DNA of 41,827 nt from Rhizorhabdus sp. (GCF_018006725.1 NZ_JAGMXV010000016.1:1-41827), one strand, 5' to 3'; positions 1 to 9,000 are shown, counted from the stretch's first letter. Numbers and translations are program-made. Notes: a model not told the origin generated them from the letters alone.

Positions 1-265
1 CCTCGAGACGGTGAGCCTGAAGACCCCGGCGATCGTCACCACCGACCTTCGCCTCAACGAGCCGCGCTATGCTTCGCTGCCCAACATCATGAAGGCGAAG
101 TCCAAGCCGCTCGCGCAGAAGACCCCGGCGGACTATGGCGTGGACGTCACTCCGCGCCTGAAGACGCTCAAGGTTTCCGAGCCGCCGAAGCGTTCGGCCG
201 GCATCAAGGTGGCCGACGTCGATGAACTGGCGGCCAAGCTCAAGGCTCTGGGAGTTGCGGCATGA
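1..265 (+). CDS. etfB: Electron transfer flavoprotein beta subunit, C-terminal part (partial)
   Basis: Only the last 87 or so codons are present, and the reading frame is open from base 2. EtfB pairs with EtfA to carry electrons from acyl-CoA and other flavin dehydrogenases to ETF-ubiquinone oxidoreductase. The visible segment has the typical EtfB end: a strand-rich stretch ([20 protein letters not shown]), the [10 protein letters not shown] helix, then the C-terminal arm that wraps around EtfA. Its stop overlaps the start of etfA by four bases (ATGA), so the two subunits are translationally coupled as in most Proteobacteria. The true start lies upstream of the window. Confidence 0.93.
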   Translation, partial: LETVSLKTPAIVTTDLRLNEPRYASLPNIMKAKSKPLAQKTPADYGVDVTPRLKTLKVSEPPKRSAGIKVADVDELAAKLKALGVAA

Positions 266-1191
266 AGACGCTCGTTTGGGTCGAACATGAGGGCGGCGCC
301 GTCAAGGACGCCACCCTGTCGGCAGTGACCGCCGCCTCGAAGCTCGGTGAAGTCCACCTGCTCGTCGCCGGCGAAGGCGTCGGCGCAGTGGCCGATGCCG
401 CTGCGAAGATCGCCGGTGTCGGCAAGGTTCACGTCGCCGACGGCGCGGCCTATGCCAATGCGCTGGCCGAGAATGTCGCGCCGCTCGTCGTCGAACTGAT
501 GGGGCACCACGATGCCTTCGTCGCGCCGGCAACGGCTAACGGCAAGAACATCGCGCCGCGCGTCGCTGCGCTGCTCGACGTCATGCAGATTTCGGAGATC
601 CTGTCGGTCGAAAGCGCCGACACCTTCACCCGGCCTACTTATGCCGGCAACGCGATCGCGACCGTGCAGTCGTCGGATGCGAAGAAGGTGATCACGGTTC
701 GCGCCACCTCGTTCGAGAAGGCCGCCCGCGAGGGTGGTTCGGGCGCGGTCGAGGCCGTGTCGGGTGCGGGCGATGCCGGTCTGTCGAGCTTCGTCGGTGC
801 CGAGATCAGCAAGTCCGAGCGTCCTGAACTGACCTCCGCCAAGGTGATCGTGTCGGGTGGGCGCGCGCTGCAGAACAGCGAGAACTTCCACTCGATCATC
901 GAACCGCTGGCCGACAAGCTGGGCGCCGCCGTCGGCGCCTCGCGCGCTGCGGTCGATGCGGGCTATGTCCCGAACGACTATCAGGTCGGCCAGACCGGCA
1001 AGATCGTCGCTCCGGAAGTCTATGTCGCGGTCGGCATCTCGGGTGCGATCCAGCATCTGGCCGGCATGAAGGACTCGAAGGTGATCATCGCGATCAACAA
1101 GGACGAAGAGGCGCCGATCTTCCAGGTCGCCGACATCGGCCTCGTGGGCGACCTGTTCAAGGTCGTGCCGGAACTGACCGGCAAGCTCTGA
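262..1191 (+). CDS. etfA: Electron transfer flavoprotein alpha subunit
   Basis: This is a complete 309-residue EtfA, the FAD-binding partner of EtfB in the soluble electron carrier that feeds the respiratory chain from beta-oxidation and related dehydrogenases. The N-terminal half has the ETF alpha/beta fold ([20 protein letters not shown]). The C-terminal half carries the FAD-binding signature: VSGGRALQN near residue 196, the [10 protein letters not shown] segment near 225, and [18 protein letters not shown] near 265, followed by [11 protein letters not shown]. Length is normal for the family. It is coupled to etfB and ends just before a strong hairpin, so the operon probably stops here. Confidence 0.96.
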   Translation: MKTLVWVEHEGGAVKDATLSAVTAASKLGEVHLLVAGEGVGAVADAAAKIAGVGKVHVADGAAYANALAENVAPLVVELMGHHDAFVAPATANGKNIAPRVAALLDVMQISEILSVESADTFTRPTYAGNAIATVQSSDAKKVITVRATSFEKAAREGGSGAVEAVSGAGDAGLSSFVGAEISKSERPELTSAKVIVSGGRALQNSENFHSIIEPLADKLGAAVGASRAAVDAGYVPNDYQVGQTGKIVAPEVYVAVGISGAIQHLAGMKDSKVIIAINKDEEAPIFQVADIGLVGDLFKVVPELTGKL

Positions 1192-1213
1192 TCGACGCCA
1201 CAGACGCAATAGA

Positions 1214-1250
1214 GGGGGACGGGAGCCATCGGTTTCCGTCCCCCTTCCTT
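1214..1250 (+). terminator. Intrinsic terminator of the etfBA operon
   Basis: A 9-bp perfect stem (GGGGGACGG at 1214-1222 with CCGTCCCCC at 1236-1244) is followed by a pyrimidine-rich tail, TTCCTTT. It lies 22 bases after the etfA stop, as expected for a Rho-independent terminator. Confidence 0.8.
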
Positions 1251-1349
1251 TGAGGGTCGGGGTGCCATTTTGGGAACCATCTTTTCATAATATCGCTTAG
1301 GTAGATTGCCGTAGCGTCATGCCGCGCCTAGAGTGCCTGCTCCCGACGT

Positions 1350-1847
1350 TTGCCGGGGGAGGGCCTGCTGATAAGCCGAACTCTGGAAGAGGATGTCGCG
1401 GCGATACGCTCGATCGACGCGGTTCCGTCGGTCCTCGATCTCGCATCGGCGCGTAGCGGCATGGCATTTGCCGGTATCTGTCGCGTTACGCCTGATCGTT
1501 GGATGGCCTGTGCGATTTCGGACCGAATCGGTCTCGGCATTTCCGCTGGCGATGAACTTTCTCTCAAGACGACGATCTGCGACGAGGTTCGTGGCCACGG
1601 TCGGGCCATCATCATCGACGACATCACCAATGATCCGCTGTACCGCGCTCATCCCACGCCACGCCTGTACGGTTTTCGCAGCTATATATCCGCGCCGATC
1701 GTGGTTCAGGACGGCGGCTTCTTCGGAACGCTGTTCGCCGTGGATCCCAAGCCGGCCCGCCTCTCGAACAGCAATGCCCTGCTCTGCTTCGATCTTCTCG
1801 CCGGACTGATCGCACTGGAGCTGTCGCGTCGCGACTGGCGCGACTGA
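1350..1847 (+). CDS. Stand-alone GAF domain protein
   Basis: The product of about 160 residues is a single GAF domain. Visible features are the N-terminal helix, a central strand pair (GMAFAGICRVTPDRWMACAI), the loop LSLKTTICDEVRGHGRAIIIDD, and the closing strands YISAPIVVQDGGFFGTLFAVDPKPA. GAF domains sense small ligands, cyclic nucleotides or redox/light cofactors, and here no output domain is attached. No Cys typical of a bilin chromophore is obvious. The start is uncertain: the first usable codon is TTG at 1350, but a strong Shine-Dalgarno (GGGGGAGGG, 1355-1363) sits upstream of CTG codons at 1365 and 1368. It appears to be monocistronic, between the etfA terminator and a convergent oxidoreductase. 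Confidence 0.75.
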   Translation: MPGEGLLISRTLEEDVAAIRSIDAVPSVLDLASARSGMAFAGICRVTPDRWMACAISDRIGLGISAGDELSLKTTICDEVRGHGRAIIIDDITNDPLYRAHPTPRLYGFRSYISAPIVVQDGGFFGTLFAVDPKPARLSNSNALLCFDLLAGLIALELSRRDWRD

Positions 1848-1851
1848 GCGA

Positions 1852-3024
1852 CTAGCTCGCCATGGCTCCGAAGAGCTCTGCAATGCGCCTGACAGACGCC
1901 TCGGCGGCTTCGCGGTCCGGGCGCTCGTCGGCACTGTCCAGCCCGAAACGGTCGTCGGGGCCCATGTCCTGCACGACGATGCCATCCGATCGACCGAGGA
2001 CGCTGACGTTTCGATAGAATAGCCCATAATCCACCGTCGATTGCGGCAGCAGCCAGGCTATCTGGCCCCGCACCGGCCGCACGCTCTCGTCCCGGAACAA
2101 AGCGCGCGCGCCATAGCCGGTACAGTTGATGACCACCTTCTCGCGCAACCGACCCAAGTCGGAGGGCTGTTCGAAGGTCACGGCCTCGAAGCGTCCGCCG
2201 GCTGCAAGAAAATCCTGCGTCAGCTGGTGGGCGAGCGCCGCGATGTTGAACGTCATCTGGCTGTTGCGCAGTGCATAGCGCGTTGGGAACGGATGCGCGC
2301 CGGGCCCGAAAAGCTGCGAGCGGGGACTGATGTCTTCGATCAGATCGGAAAAATGCGCAAACCCGGCCACGTCATGCCTGCGCAATTCGGCGCGCATCTC
2401 GTCGGGCGGAAGGTCGGAAAGCGTATATCGGTCACTCCACAGTACAGGCTGACCGGCAAGCCCGACGAAGCTTTGCCATCTGGCGTAGCTTTCATGGGCC
2501 ATCACGCTCCACAGGGAGCCGAACTCCGGGCCCGCCGCATCCGCCATCGCAATCCGGGAGTCAGGCGTCCAGCTGCCGGTTGCGCGAGCCGATGGCACAT
2601 CTGGGAAGCGGTCGCGCGCGTAGATGGTGACGCGCGCCCCGGCCCGCTGCGCCGCAATGGCGCTGGTCAAGCCGATCGCACCCGCCCCGATCACCGCTAT
2701 CTCGCGCGGGTGCGCCATCATGGCCTTGCGTACCGCGATTTCGGCCGATCCCCAGCTGAGCGACCAACCGCTGCCGCCATGGCCATAATTGTGGACGACC
2801 AGCTTACGTCCCACCCGCTCAACATCGAGCCGCGGTCCCTGTGCGCGAAACGGGCGCAGACAGACCGTTATCCGGAAGATCCGGTCGACCAGGGCCCTGA
2901 TCGGCGTAATCGTGCCGATCGGGTCAAACATGGGCATCGGGCGTTGCGCAGCGGAGCGTCCCCCTGACAAGTTTGCGCCGGCTACGGCAGCCAATCCCCC
3001 GCCCAAGAATCTCCGCCTGTGCAT
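1852..3024 (-). CDS. Tat-exported FAD oxidoreductase, D-amino-acid-oxidase family, circularly permuted
   Basis: This 390-residue protein starts with a twin-arginine signal (MHRRRFLGGG, hydrophobic stretch to about residue 27), so it is probably exported folded with FAD bound. The start at 3024 is preferred because AAAGGGGGG lies just upstream; the longer GTG frame at 3048 would place that site inside the gene. The D-amino-acid oxidase signature (VVHNYGHGGSGWSLSWG, residues 76-92), normally near the C terminus, precedes the Rossmann motif VIGAGAIGL (111-119). The RPFR segment (57-60), equivalent to the substrate-carboxylate arginine region, also lies in front. Later segments (VVINCTGYGARAL about 297-309, VRPVRGQI 315-322) follow normal order, and the protein ends where classical enzymes would continue into the displaced segment. 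The likely role is oxidation of a D-amino acid or related amine in the periplasm; the substrate is unknown. Confidence 0.85.
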   Translation of the reverse strand: MHRRRFLGGGLAAVAGANLSGGRSAAQRPMPMFDPIGTITPIRALVDRIFRITVCLRPFRAQGPRLDVERVGRKLVVHNYGHGGSGWSLSWGSAEIAVRKAMMAHPREIAVIGAGAIGLTSAIAAQRAGARVTIYARDRFPDVPSARATGSWTPDSRIAMADAAGPEFGSLWSVMAHESYARWQSFVGLAGQPVLWSDRYTLSDLPPDEMRAELRRHDVAGFAHFSDLIEDISPRSQLFGPGAHPFPTRYALRNSQMTFNIAALAHQLTQDFLAAGGRFEAVTFEQPSDLGRLREKVVINCTGYGARALFRDESVRPVRGQIAWLLPQSTVDYGLFYRNVSVLGRSDGIVVQDMGPDDRFGLDSADERPDREAAEASVRRIAELFGAMAS

Positions 3025-3066
3025 GCTCGCCCCCCTTTCAATCGGCACAGGCTAGCAACCCTCGAA

Positions 3067-3091
3067 GGAACATTCGTCGCTGTTCCGGGTT
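3067..3091 (+). promoter_or_regulatory. Possible EcfG-type general stress promoter
   Basis: GGAAC (3067-3071) is followed by 16 bases and GGTT (3088-3091). This matches the alphaproteobacterial general-stress consensus GGAAC-N16/17-CGTT except for one base in the -10 element. It lies about 40 bases upstream of the small membrane gene at 3130. The assignment is by eye only; GGAAC also pairs with a nearby GTTCC as a short dyad. Confidence 0.4.
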
Positions 3092-3129
3092 CGTAGCGAC
3101 AGAATCACAGAAAACGAGGATGAATGACC

Positions 3130-3303
3130 ATGCTTATCAACGTTATTGTCGTCCTGATCATCGTGGGTGTTCTGTTGTGGCTGGTCAACAATTACATCCC
3201 GATGGACGCGAAGATCAAAAGTATCCTGAACGTCGTCGTCGTGATCATCGTTGTCCTCTGGCTGCTCAAGGCCTTCGGTCTGCTTGCCGGGGTTGGACTC
3301 TAA
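3130..3303 (+). CDS. Small two-helix membrane protein, Thivi_2564 type
   Basis: This is a 57-residue protein with two hydrophobic helices (residues 3-18 and about 34-52) joined by a short polar turn containing NNYIPMDAKIK. That layout, with the YIPMDAKIK turn, matches the Thivi_2564 family of small bacterial membrane proteins as I remember it; the function is not known. A polar leader of about 60 bases separates it from the divergent oxidoreductase, and a possible stress promoter lies in front. It ends 30 bases before a hairpin shared with the convergent udgX gene. Confidence 0.8.
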   Translation: MLINVIVVLIIVGVLLWLVNNYIPMDAKIKSILNVVVVIIVVLWLLKAFGLLAGVGL

Positions 3304-3330
3304 TCCGGTTAACTTTTGTTGTTTTAGGTA

Positions 3331-3370
3331 GCAAAGGGGGCGTTTGCTCGGTCAGAGCGACGCCCCCGAG
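3331..3370. terminator. Bidirectional terminator between the small membrane gene and udgX
   Basis: GGGGGCGT (3336-3343) pairs with ACGCCCCC (3360-3367), with an inner GCTC/GAGC stem. On the minus strand it is followed by CTTTGC, and on the plus strand it follows the stop at 3303. It overlaps the last codons of the udgX gene. Confidence 0.65.
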
Positions 3371-4713
3371 CGAAGGTCCGCAACGAACCGGGCATATTCT
3401 TCCTCGGCTTTCTCCTCGTCGGGCAGCCGCAGCAAATAGCTGGGATGGATCGTCGCTCGACCTTCTGCCGCACCATCCAGCGTGATCGTTTCACCCCGAA
3501 CCGAGGTCAGCGAACTCGCTTTTCCCGTCAGCGAATGAATGGCGGTGGTGCCCAGCATGATGATGCGGCGTGGCGCAACGATCGCGCGCTCCTGATCGAT
3601 CCACCAGCGACAAGCCTTGATCTCTCCCGCATTCGGCCTGGAATGGATGCGCCGCTTTCCACGCGGTTCGAATTTGAAATGCTTGACCGCGTTGGTGACG
3701 TAGATCCGCGAGCGATCGATGCCCGCATCGCCGAGAGCGCGGTCGAACACCTGTCCTGCCGGCCCCACGAAAGGCCGCCCCGCCAGATCCTCCTGATCGC
3801 CGGGCTGTTCCCCCACCACCATGATATCGGCGTCGACCGGCCCCTCCCCAAACACCGTCCGGCTGGCGCAGCGGTACAGATCGCAGCGCGTGCATTGGGC
3901 TGCTTCGGCGCGTAGTGCCTGCCAGGCCTGATCCGCATTGCCTCGCGGCATCGACCGCTCCACCATCTCGATTTCGCGAGCGCGAGCACCCGCTATGAGC
4001 TCGGGAATCAACGCCGTCTCGGGCATGTTGGCCCAATATTTTCGGGGCATCTCTTTCAGCATCGCGCCGACCTTCAGTCGGGCGGGATTGAAGATGGAGG
4101 CATAATAGCCTTTCCAAAGCGCCTCGACGGGATCGCCATCGGGTGCATCGGTCCGCTGGGCACCGGGCCCCTCGCTCAGGCTGCTGCCGTCCCAGTGGGT
4201 CGACAATTCGGGTGTCAGGATCGACCAGCGCATGGTCGCGAACCGGCGCACGAAGAAGCCTGCATTGGCACGAACGATGTGGTGGTCGGGTTCGAACCAG
4301 GCGACGTAGCGGTCATCCACCTCGCGAAAGCGGACGAATGCGCGCATCTTGTGGATGTCGCGCCTTACCTCCTTGGCGAGCAGATCGAGCCGCCGCCGCA
4401 GCGGATCGGCCTCGTCCGCCATTGAGCCCGGCTGATCGAGCAGGCGCAGCAGCATATGGTAGAGCAGGGCAAAGCGCTCGGGCTCCCGATGGGGCACGAC
4501 GTCCTCGGCCAGTCGGAGAAATTGCCGCGACACGGCAAAGGGCGATCGTGTCGGCTCGGGCAAAGGCGTGGGGGTGCTGCCAAAGAGGTCGCCTCCCTCA
4601 CCCTCGACCTCCCACAGCAGCTCGCTCGGATCCACGCCCGCCATCGCCGCCCGCCGCGCCGCATCGCGCCAGGCGGCCACATCGTCGGGCTGGGGAAGCA
4701 GGATGCGATACAT
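3352..4713 (-). CDS. DUF4130-UdgX fusion: uracil-DNA binding/glycosylase-family protein
   Basis: This 453-residue protein has two parts. Residues 1 to about 245 match the TIGR03915/DUF4130 type (KEVRRDIHKMRAFVRFREVD; YVAWFEPDHHIVRANAGFF; RWSILTPE). From about 265 there is a family-4-like uracil-DNA glycosylase domain with the Cys-rich entry CTRCDLYRCA, the active-site region EQPGDQEDLAGRPFVGPAG, and IHPSYLLR near the end. The loop KRRIH (residues 353-357) is diagnostic for UdgX, whose His is known to form a covalent bond with the uracil-derived abasic sugar. The four Cys pattern suggests an iron-sulphur cluster. The gene lies 10 bases downstream of the radical SAM gene, a pairing commonly seen for TIGR03915/TIGR03916. 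It would act in repair of damaged or uracil-containing DNA. Confidence 0.9.
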   Translation of the reverse strand: MYRILLPQPDDVAAWRDAARRAAMAGVDPSELLWEVEGEGGDLFGSTPTPLPEPTRSPFAVSRQFLRLAEDVVPHREPERFALLYHMLLRLLDQPGSMADEADPLRRRLDLLAKEVRRDIHKMRAFVRFREVDDRYVAWFEPDHHIVRANAGFFVRRFATMRWSILTPELSTHWDGSSLSEGPGAQRTDAPDGDPVEALWKGYYASIFNPARLKVGAMLKEMPRKYWANMPETALIPELIAGARAREIEMVERSMPRGNADQAWQALRAEAAQCTRCDLYRCASRTVFGEGPVDADIMVVGEQPGDQEDLAGRPFVGPAGQVFDRALGDAGIDRSRIYVTNAVKHFKFEPRGKRRIHSRPNAGEIKACRWWIDQERAIVAPRRIIMLGTTAIHSLTGKASSLTSVRGETITLDGAAEGRATIHPSYLLRLPDEEKAEEEYARFVADLRSGASL

Positions 4714-4723
4714 GGCGGTCGGC

Positions 4724-5962
4724 TCAGGCGCCGAACAGCTCCAGTTGCTCGGTCACGCGTGTGCGCAGGTCGATCCGATCGATCAGAGCAGTCGGGCGCC
4801 AGTCCGTGGTGACGATGAAGGGACGCAGCTTGGCGATCGAGCGGGAAAGCCGGCCCACATCGGCAAGGCTCAGCTTGCGCCAGCGGCGTGAGGCGATGAC
4901 CGCATCGACCGCCTTCACCCCCAACCCCGGTACCCGCAGCAGCAGCTCGCGCGGCGCGGTGTTGACGTCGACGGGAAATTGCTCGCGGGCCTTGAGCGCC
5001 CAGGCCAGCTTGGGATCGATATCGAGCGGCAACATGCCCTGCTCGTCGGTGGCCTGCGCCACCTCGGCGGGCCGATAGCCATAGAAGCGCATCAGCCAGT
5101 CGGATTGATAGAGCCGATGCTCGCGCATCAGCGGCGGACGCTTCAGAGGAAGCACCGCCGAAGCATCCGGGATCGGGCTGAACGCCGAATAATAGACGCG
5201 CCGCAGGGCGAAGCGATCGTAGAGCCCGCTGGCCGTATGTACAATGTCCCGATCATTGGCAGCGTCGGCCCCAACGATCATCTGGGTCGACTGTCCGGCA
5301 GGGGCGAATTTCGGAGCCGAGCGATAGCGGCGCGATGCGTCCTTGCCGTCCTCGATCGCGGTCTTCATGCCCGCCATCGCGCCCCGAATGCGCGAAACCG
5401 ACTTGTCCGGTGCCAGCCTTTCGAGCCCGGCCGCCGTAGGCAGTTCGACGTTGATCGAGATGCGGTCGGCATGGTGGCCGGCGGCCTCGATCAAGCCCGG
5501 ATCGGCATCGGGAATCGTCTTTAGGTGGATATAGCCCCGGAACTGGTGATCCTCGCGCAGGCTGCGCGCCACTTCGACCAGTTGCTCCATCGTATAGTCG
5601 GACGATCGAATGATGCCCGAGGACAGGAACAGTCCCTCGATATAATTGCGGCGATAGAAAGCTAGGGTGAGGTCGACCACCTCCTTCGCCGTGAAGCGGG
5701 CGCGGCGGACGTTGGAGCTCTTCCGGTTGATGCAATAATGGCAGTCGAAGATGCAGCTGTTGGTCAGCAATATCTTCAGCAGCGAGATACAGCGTCCGTC
5801 GGGTGCATAGGCATGGCAGATGCCCATGCCTTCGGTCGAACCGATCCCTTTCGCAGCCCCGCGGGAGTCACGCTTGCTCGTGCCCGATGACGCGCAGGAC
5901 GCATCATATTTCGCCGCGTCGGCAAGAATTTCGAGCTTCTGACGAACATCCAGCTGAGCCAT
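4724..5962 (-). CDS. Putative DNA modification/repair radical SAM protein (TIGR03916 type)
   Basis: This 412-residue radical SAM enzyme has Cys70, Cys74 and Cys77 in a CxxxCxxC arrangement (NSCIFDCHYC) to hold the 4Fe-4S cluster. The start MAQLDVRQKLEILADAAKYD and the CASSG motif are typical of this family. The C-terminal region (about residues 330-380, VNTAPRELLLRVPGLGVKAVDAV) is a helix-hairpin-helix DNA-binding element. The family is related to spore photoproduct lyase and is predicted to repair a DNA lesion, but the substrate is unproven. It is the first gene of the operon with udgX. A perfect SOS box ends two bases before the ATG, so induction by DNA damage is likely; little room remains for a normal ribosome binding site, hinting at a very short leader. 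Confidence 0.9.
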   Translation of the reverse strand: MAQLDVRQKLEILADAAKYDASCASSGTSKRDSRGAAKGIGSTEGMGICHAYAPDGRCISLLKILLTNSCIFDCHYCINRKSSNVRRARFTAKEVVDLTLAFYRRNYIEGLFLSSGIIRSSDYTMEQLVEVARSLREDHQFRGYIHLKTIPDADPGLIEAAGHHADRISINVELPTAAGLERLAPDKSVSRIRGAMAGMKTAIEDGKDASRRYRSAPKFAPAGQSTQMIVGADAANDRDIVHTASGLYDRFALRRVYYSAFSPIPDASAVLPLKRPPLMREHRLYQSDWLMRFYGYRPAEVAQATDEQGMLPLDIDPKLAWALKAREQFPVDVNTAPRELLLRVPGLGVKAVDAVIASRRWRKLSLADVGRLSRSIAKLRPFIVTTDWRPTALIDRIDLRTRVTEQLELFGA

Positions 5963-5964
5963 GT

Positions 5965-5979
5965 GTTCTTTATATGTTC
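5965..5979 (-). promoter_or_regulatory. LexA SOS box (GTTC-N7-GTTC)
   Basis: The plus strand reads GTTC-TTTATAT-GTTC (minus strand GAAC-ATATAAA-GAAC). This is an exact match to the direct-repeat SOS box of Alphaproteobacteria. It is immediately upstream of the radical SAM start codon at 5962, so bound LexA would cover the transcription start region of the repair operon. Confidence 0.85.
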
Positions 5980-6066
5980 ACATGGCAGCTGCGTCCAGCC
6001 CACCCCTAAGGGAAGGCCGGACGCGGCGCTTTTGGCCCTGGCGCGAACCCCCGCCCGGCCCGCGCC

Positions 6067-9000
6067 CTAGTTGCCCGGAACGTCGGCCACGCCGTCTGCA
6101 CCAGGCCACAGGCTGCTGTTGCCGCCTGAAGTGATCGGCGTGTCGACCTCGACATTGGGCGATCCGACCCGGCTGAGGTCGATCAGGACATTCGGTCCTG
6201 CAACCGAATTGCCCGAGCCGCCTGCGCTGCTCGACTCGCTGCCGTCCTCATCACCACCCTCGTCGGCTACGCTGCCTTCACCCGATCCGGAATCGGACGA
6301 AGCGGCGCTGCTGCTGGCAGAACCCGTTCCGCCCGAAGCCTCGCTCGAGGAAGAGCCGGAGGAGGAGCTGGACCCAGAACTCGAACTGGAGCCGGACGAC
6401 GTCGTCGAACCGCCTCCGGACGATGAGCCGAAGCCGGCCAGACCGCCCGAACTGGTACCGACGCTTCCTCCCGCGACCCGCGTGCCCGTCAACGAGGACT
6501 GGATGCTGGTCGTGATGATCGTCGTTTCACGCATGACCGTTTGCATCACCACCGGCTCCTCCACGGAGGGAGGCGGCGGCGGCGGCACCTCGGGAGGAGG
6601 TGGCGGCGGCGGCGGCACCTCGGGCGGAGGCGGCGGCGACACCGGAGGCGGCGGAGGCGGCGGAGGCGGCGGGACCTCCGGCGGAGGCGGAGGCGATACC
6701 GGCGGCGGTGGCGGCGGCACCTCGGGAGGAGGTGGCGGCGACACCGGAGGCGGTGGCGGTGGCGGCGGTGGCGGTGGCGGCGGCGGCGGAGGTGGCGGAG
6801 GTGGGTTCCTCGGAACTGGCGCCGCACATGCCTGGCTGTTCACCGTGCAGGTCTGGATGGACAAGGTACCGTTCGGGTCGAGGAAGAAGCCGATCGGCCC
6901 GCTCCCGTTCAGCGCGAACGTGTTGATCGACAGGGTGCCGTTGCCCGCCGAAACCTCCGACGGCTCGGGTGCGGTGGCAGTCCCACCCGCGGCCACCTGT
7001 ACGTTGGTAAGGACTTCCAGATCGCCACCGGCGGTGTTGATCAGGAAGCTGCCGGCCGCCGAAAGCGGTCCGTATCCGGATACGTCGCCATTGATCGAAC
7101 TGATCGTCAGGTCGCCGGCAGTGAGCGGCAGATAGTTGCTGCCGGTGTCGCCATCGAATCGATAGGAGGCGATGGCCGCAAAGCTTCCGCCCTGCGCAGT
7201 ACCGGATCCCCCCGGTCCCGCTGCACCCGTCCCGCCGCTTCCGCTCGTAGCACTGGCATTGACGAGCGTGGTACCCAGCGTCACCGGGACACCCCGGGCG
7301 AGAATGGCCGTGGAACCACCTACGGCATTGCCGCCCGCGCCGCCCACGCCATTGACCCCGGCAGCGTTCGTAGCCGCGCCCGTACCGCCATCGCCGCCTT
7401 CGGCGTAGACGGCGATCTGGGTGTTGCCGAAGCTGCCATTGCCCTGCGTTACGGTAGTGGTTGGACCACTGAAGATGCCCAGGTCGACCCGACCGCCGGT
7501 GGCGTCACCGCCGCGGCCGCCGGCCCCGCCCGTCGCACCCGTGACGCCATCGCCGCCGAGACCGCCGATCGCGATCGCCTGAGCGACCGTGGTACCGATG
7601 GAAACCGTCGAATAGCCGGCATATCCGCCGATCACGACTTCGCCGCCGGTCGCCTCACCTCCGATGCCGCCCGTCGTTCCGCTCGCACTTGCCGTGCCGG
7701 CCGAAGCACCAAAGCCGCTTGCCGAGACCGTGGCCGTGGTGGCGTTGATCGTGCTGGTCGACGGATTGGCCGAGTCGCGGAACGACAAGAGTTCGGCATA
7801 GCCACCGCGCCCGGCACCGGCCGTTCCGACGACGCCGCTGGCGCTCGCCCGGGCCTGGCCACCCGTTCCGTTGGACAGGATCGTGATGCCCGAACCGTTG
7901 AAGTTGAGCGTGCCCGAGGTCGTATCTACATAAGAGCCGAGCGAGAAATCGGTCGCCGTACCACCCAGGCCGTCACCGCCATTGTCGCCGCTGCCGCCCT
8001 CACCACTGGTATCGACCTGCGCGCTGCTCGACACAGTGATCGTGGCGCGGTTTGCCTGGATGGCAGCGCCACCGCCACGCCCCAACCCGCCGGCAGCGCC
8101 TTCCGGAGCGTCGGAGAAGGAATTGAAGCCGCTGTTGCCGCCGACACCTATGGCGGTCAGGTTGAGCGTCGTGGCGCTGATGGTGGTGGCGTTATTGGCC
8201 TGGACCAGGACCGTGCCGCCGCGGCCCTCACCGCCGCCATTGCGCCCCATGCCGCCGAAACCGGTGGCGCCGAGGTCGGCCAGGCCCATGGAGATATCGT
8301 GGTTGGCCGCCGTGATGAAGACATTGCCGCCCGTACCGATGCCACCGACGCCGCCGATGGACGTGCCGCCCTCGCCATTGGCGCTGACGCTCAGGTTGCC
8401 GAAGCCGATCGTCCCGCCGCCGGCCGTTGCCGAAAAACCGCCGCCCGTGGCATTTCCGCCGGTGCCGCCGGCAGCGGTCGCGACGCCGCCGGAGCCCGCA
8501 AGGTTGGCCTGTATGGGACCGGCGAAACTGATTCCCCCGCCGCTCGCGTTGATCGTCAAGGAACCGCCCGTGCCGACACCGCCAGCCGTGCCCCCCGAAC
8601 CGCCCGAGCCAATCGCGGTGAAGGTAGCGCCGTTGAGGTTGATCGAACCGTTGATCGCCGAAATCAGGATCGCGCCACCGGTGCCGGCGCCGCCCGCACC
8701 GCTGGTCGCTCCGCCCCCGAAGGCCGAGGTGAAGATCTCGAGATTGCCGAGGATCTCGACCATCGAATCCTGGCCATTCGCCTCAATGGTGACCGAGGAC
8801 GCCGAAGCGCCGACCCCTTCGCCCGATTCGCTTCGGCTGGTGTCGACCGATACGTCACCCGCGAAATTGAGCGATCCGGTGGCGCCGCTGGCGGCAATGA
8901 CCACATTACCGGCGGAGTTGATCGAAACCCCGCCATCGAAGAAGCTCGCCCCATCGGTCACGCCGAAGGTGACGCCCCCGCCGATCGAGCCGATCGACAG

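Noticed and set aside
1273..1297. Possible EcfG promoter GGAAC-N16-CGCT before the GAF gene
   Set aside because: The -10 part deviates from CGTT at a conserved T, so support is too weak to list.
5991..6024. Weak inverted repeat GCGTCC/GGACGC between the tpsA end and the repair operon
   Set aside because: The stem is 6 bp with mismatches, a long loop and no U-tract; it is too weak to call a terminator.
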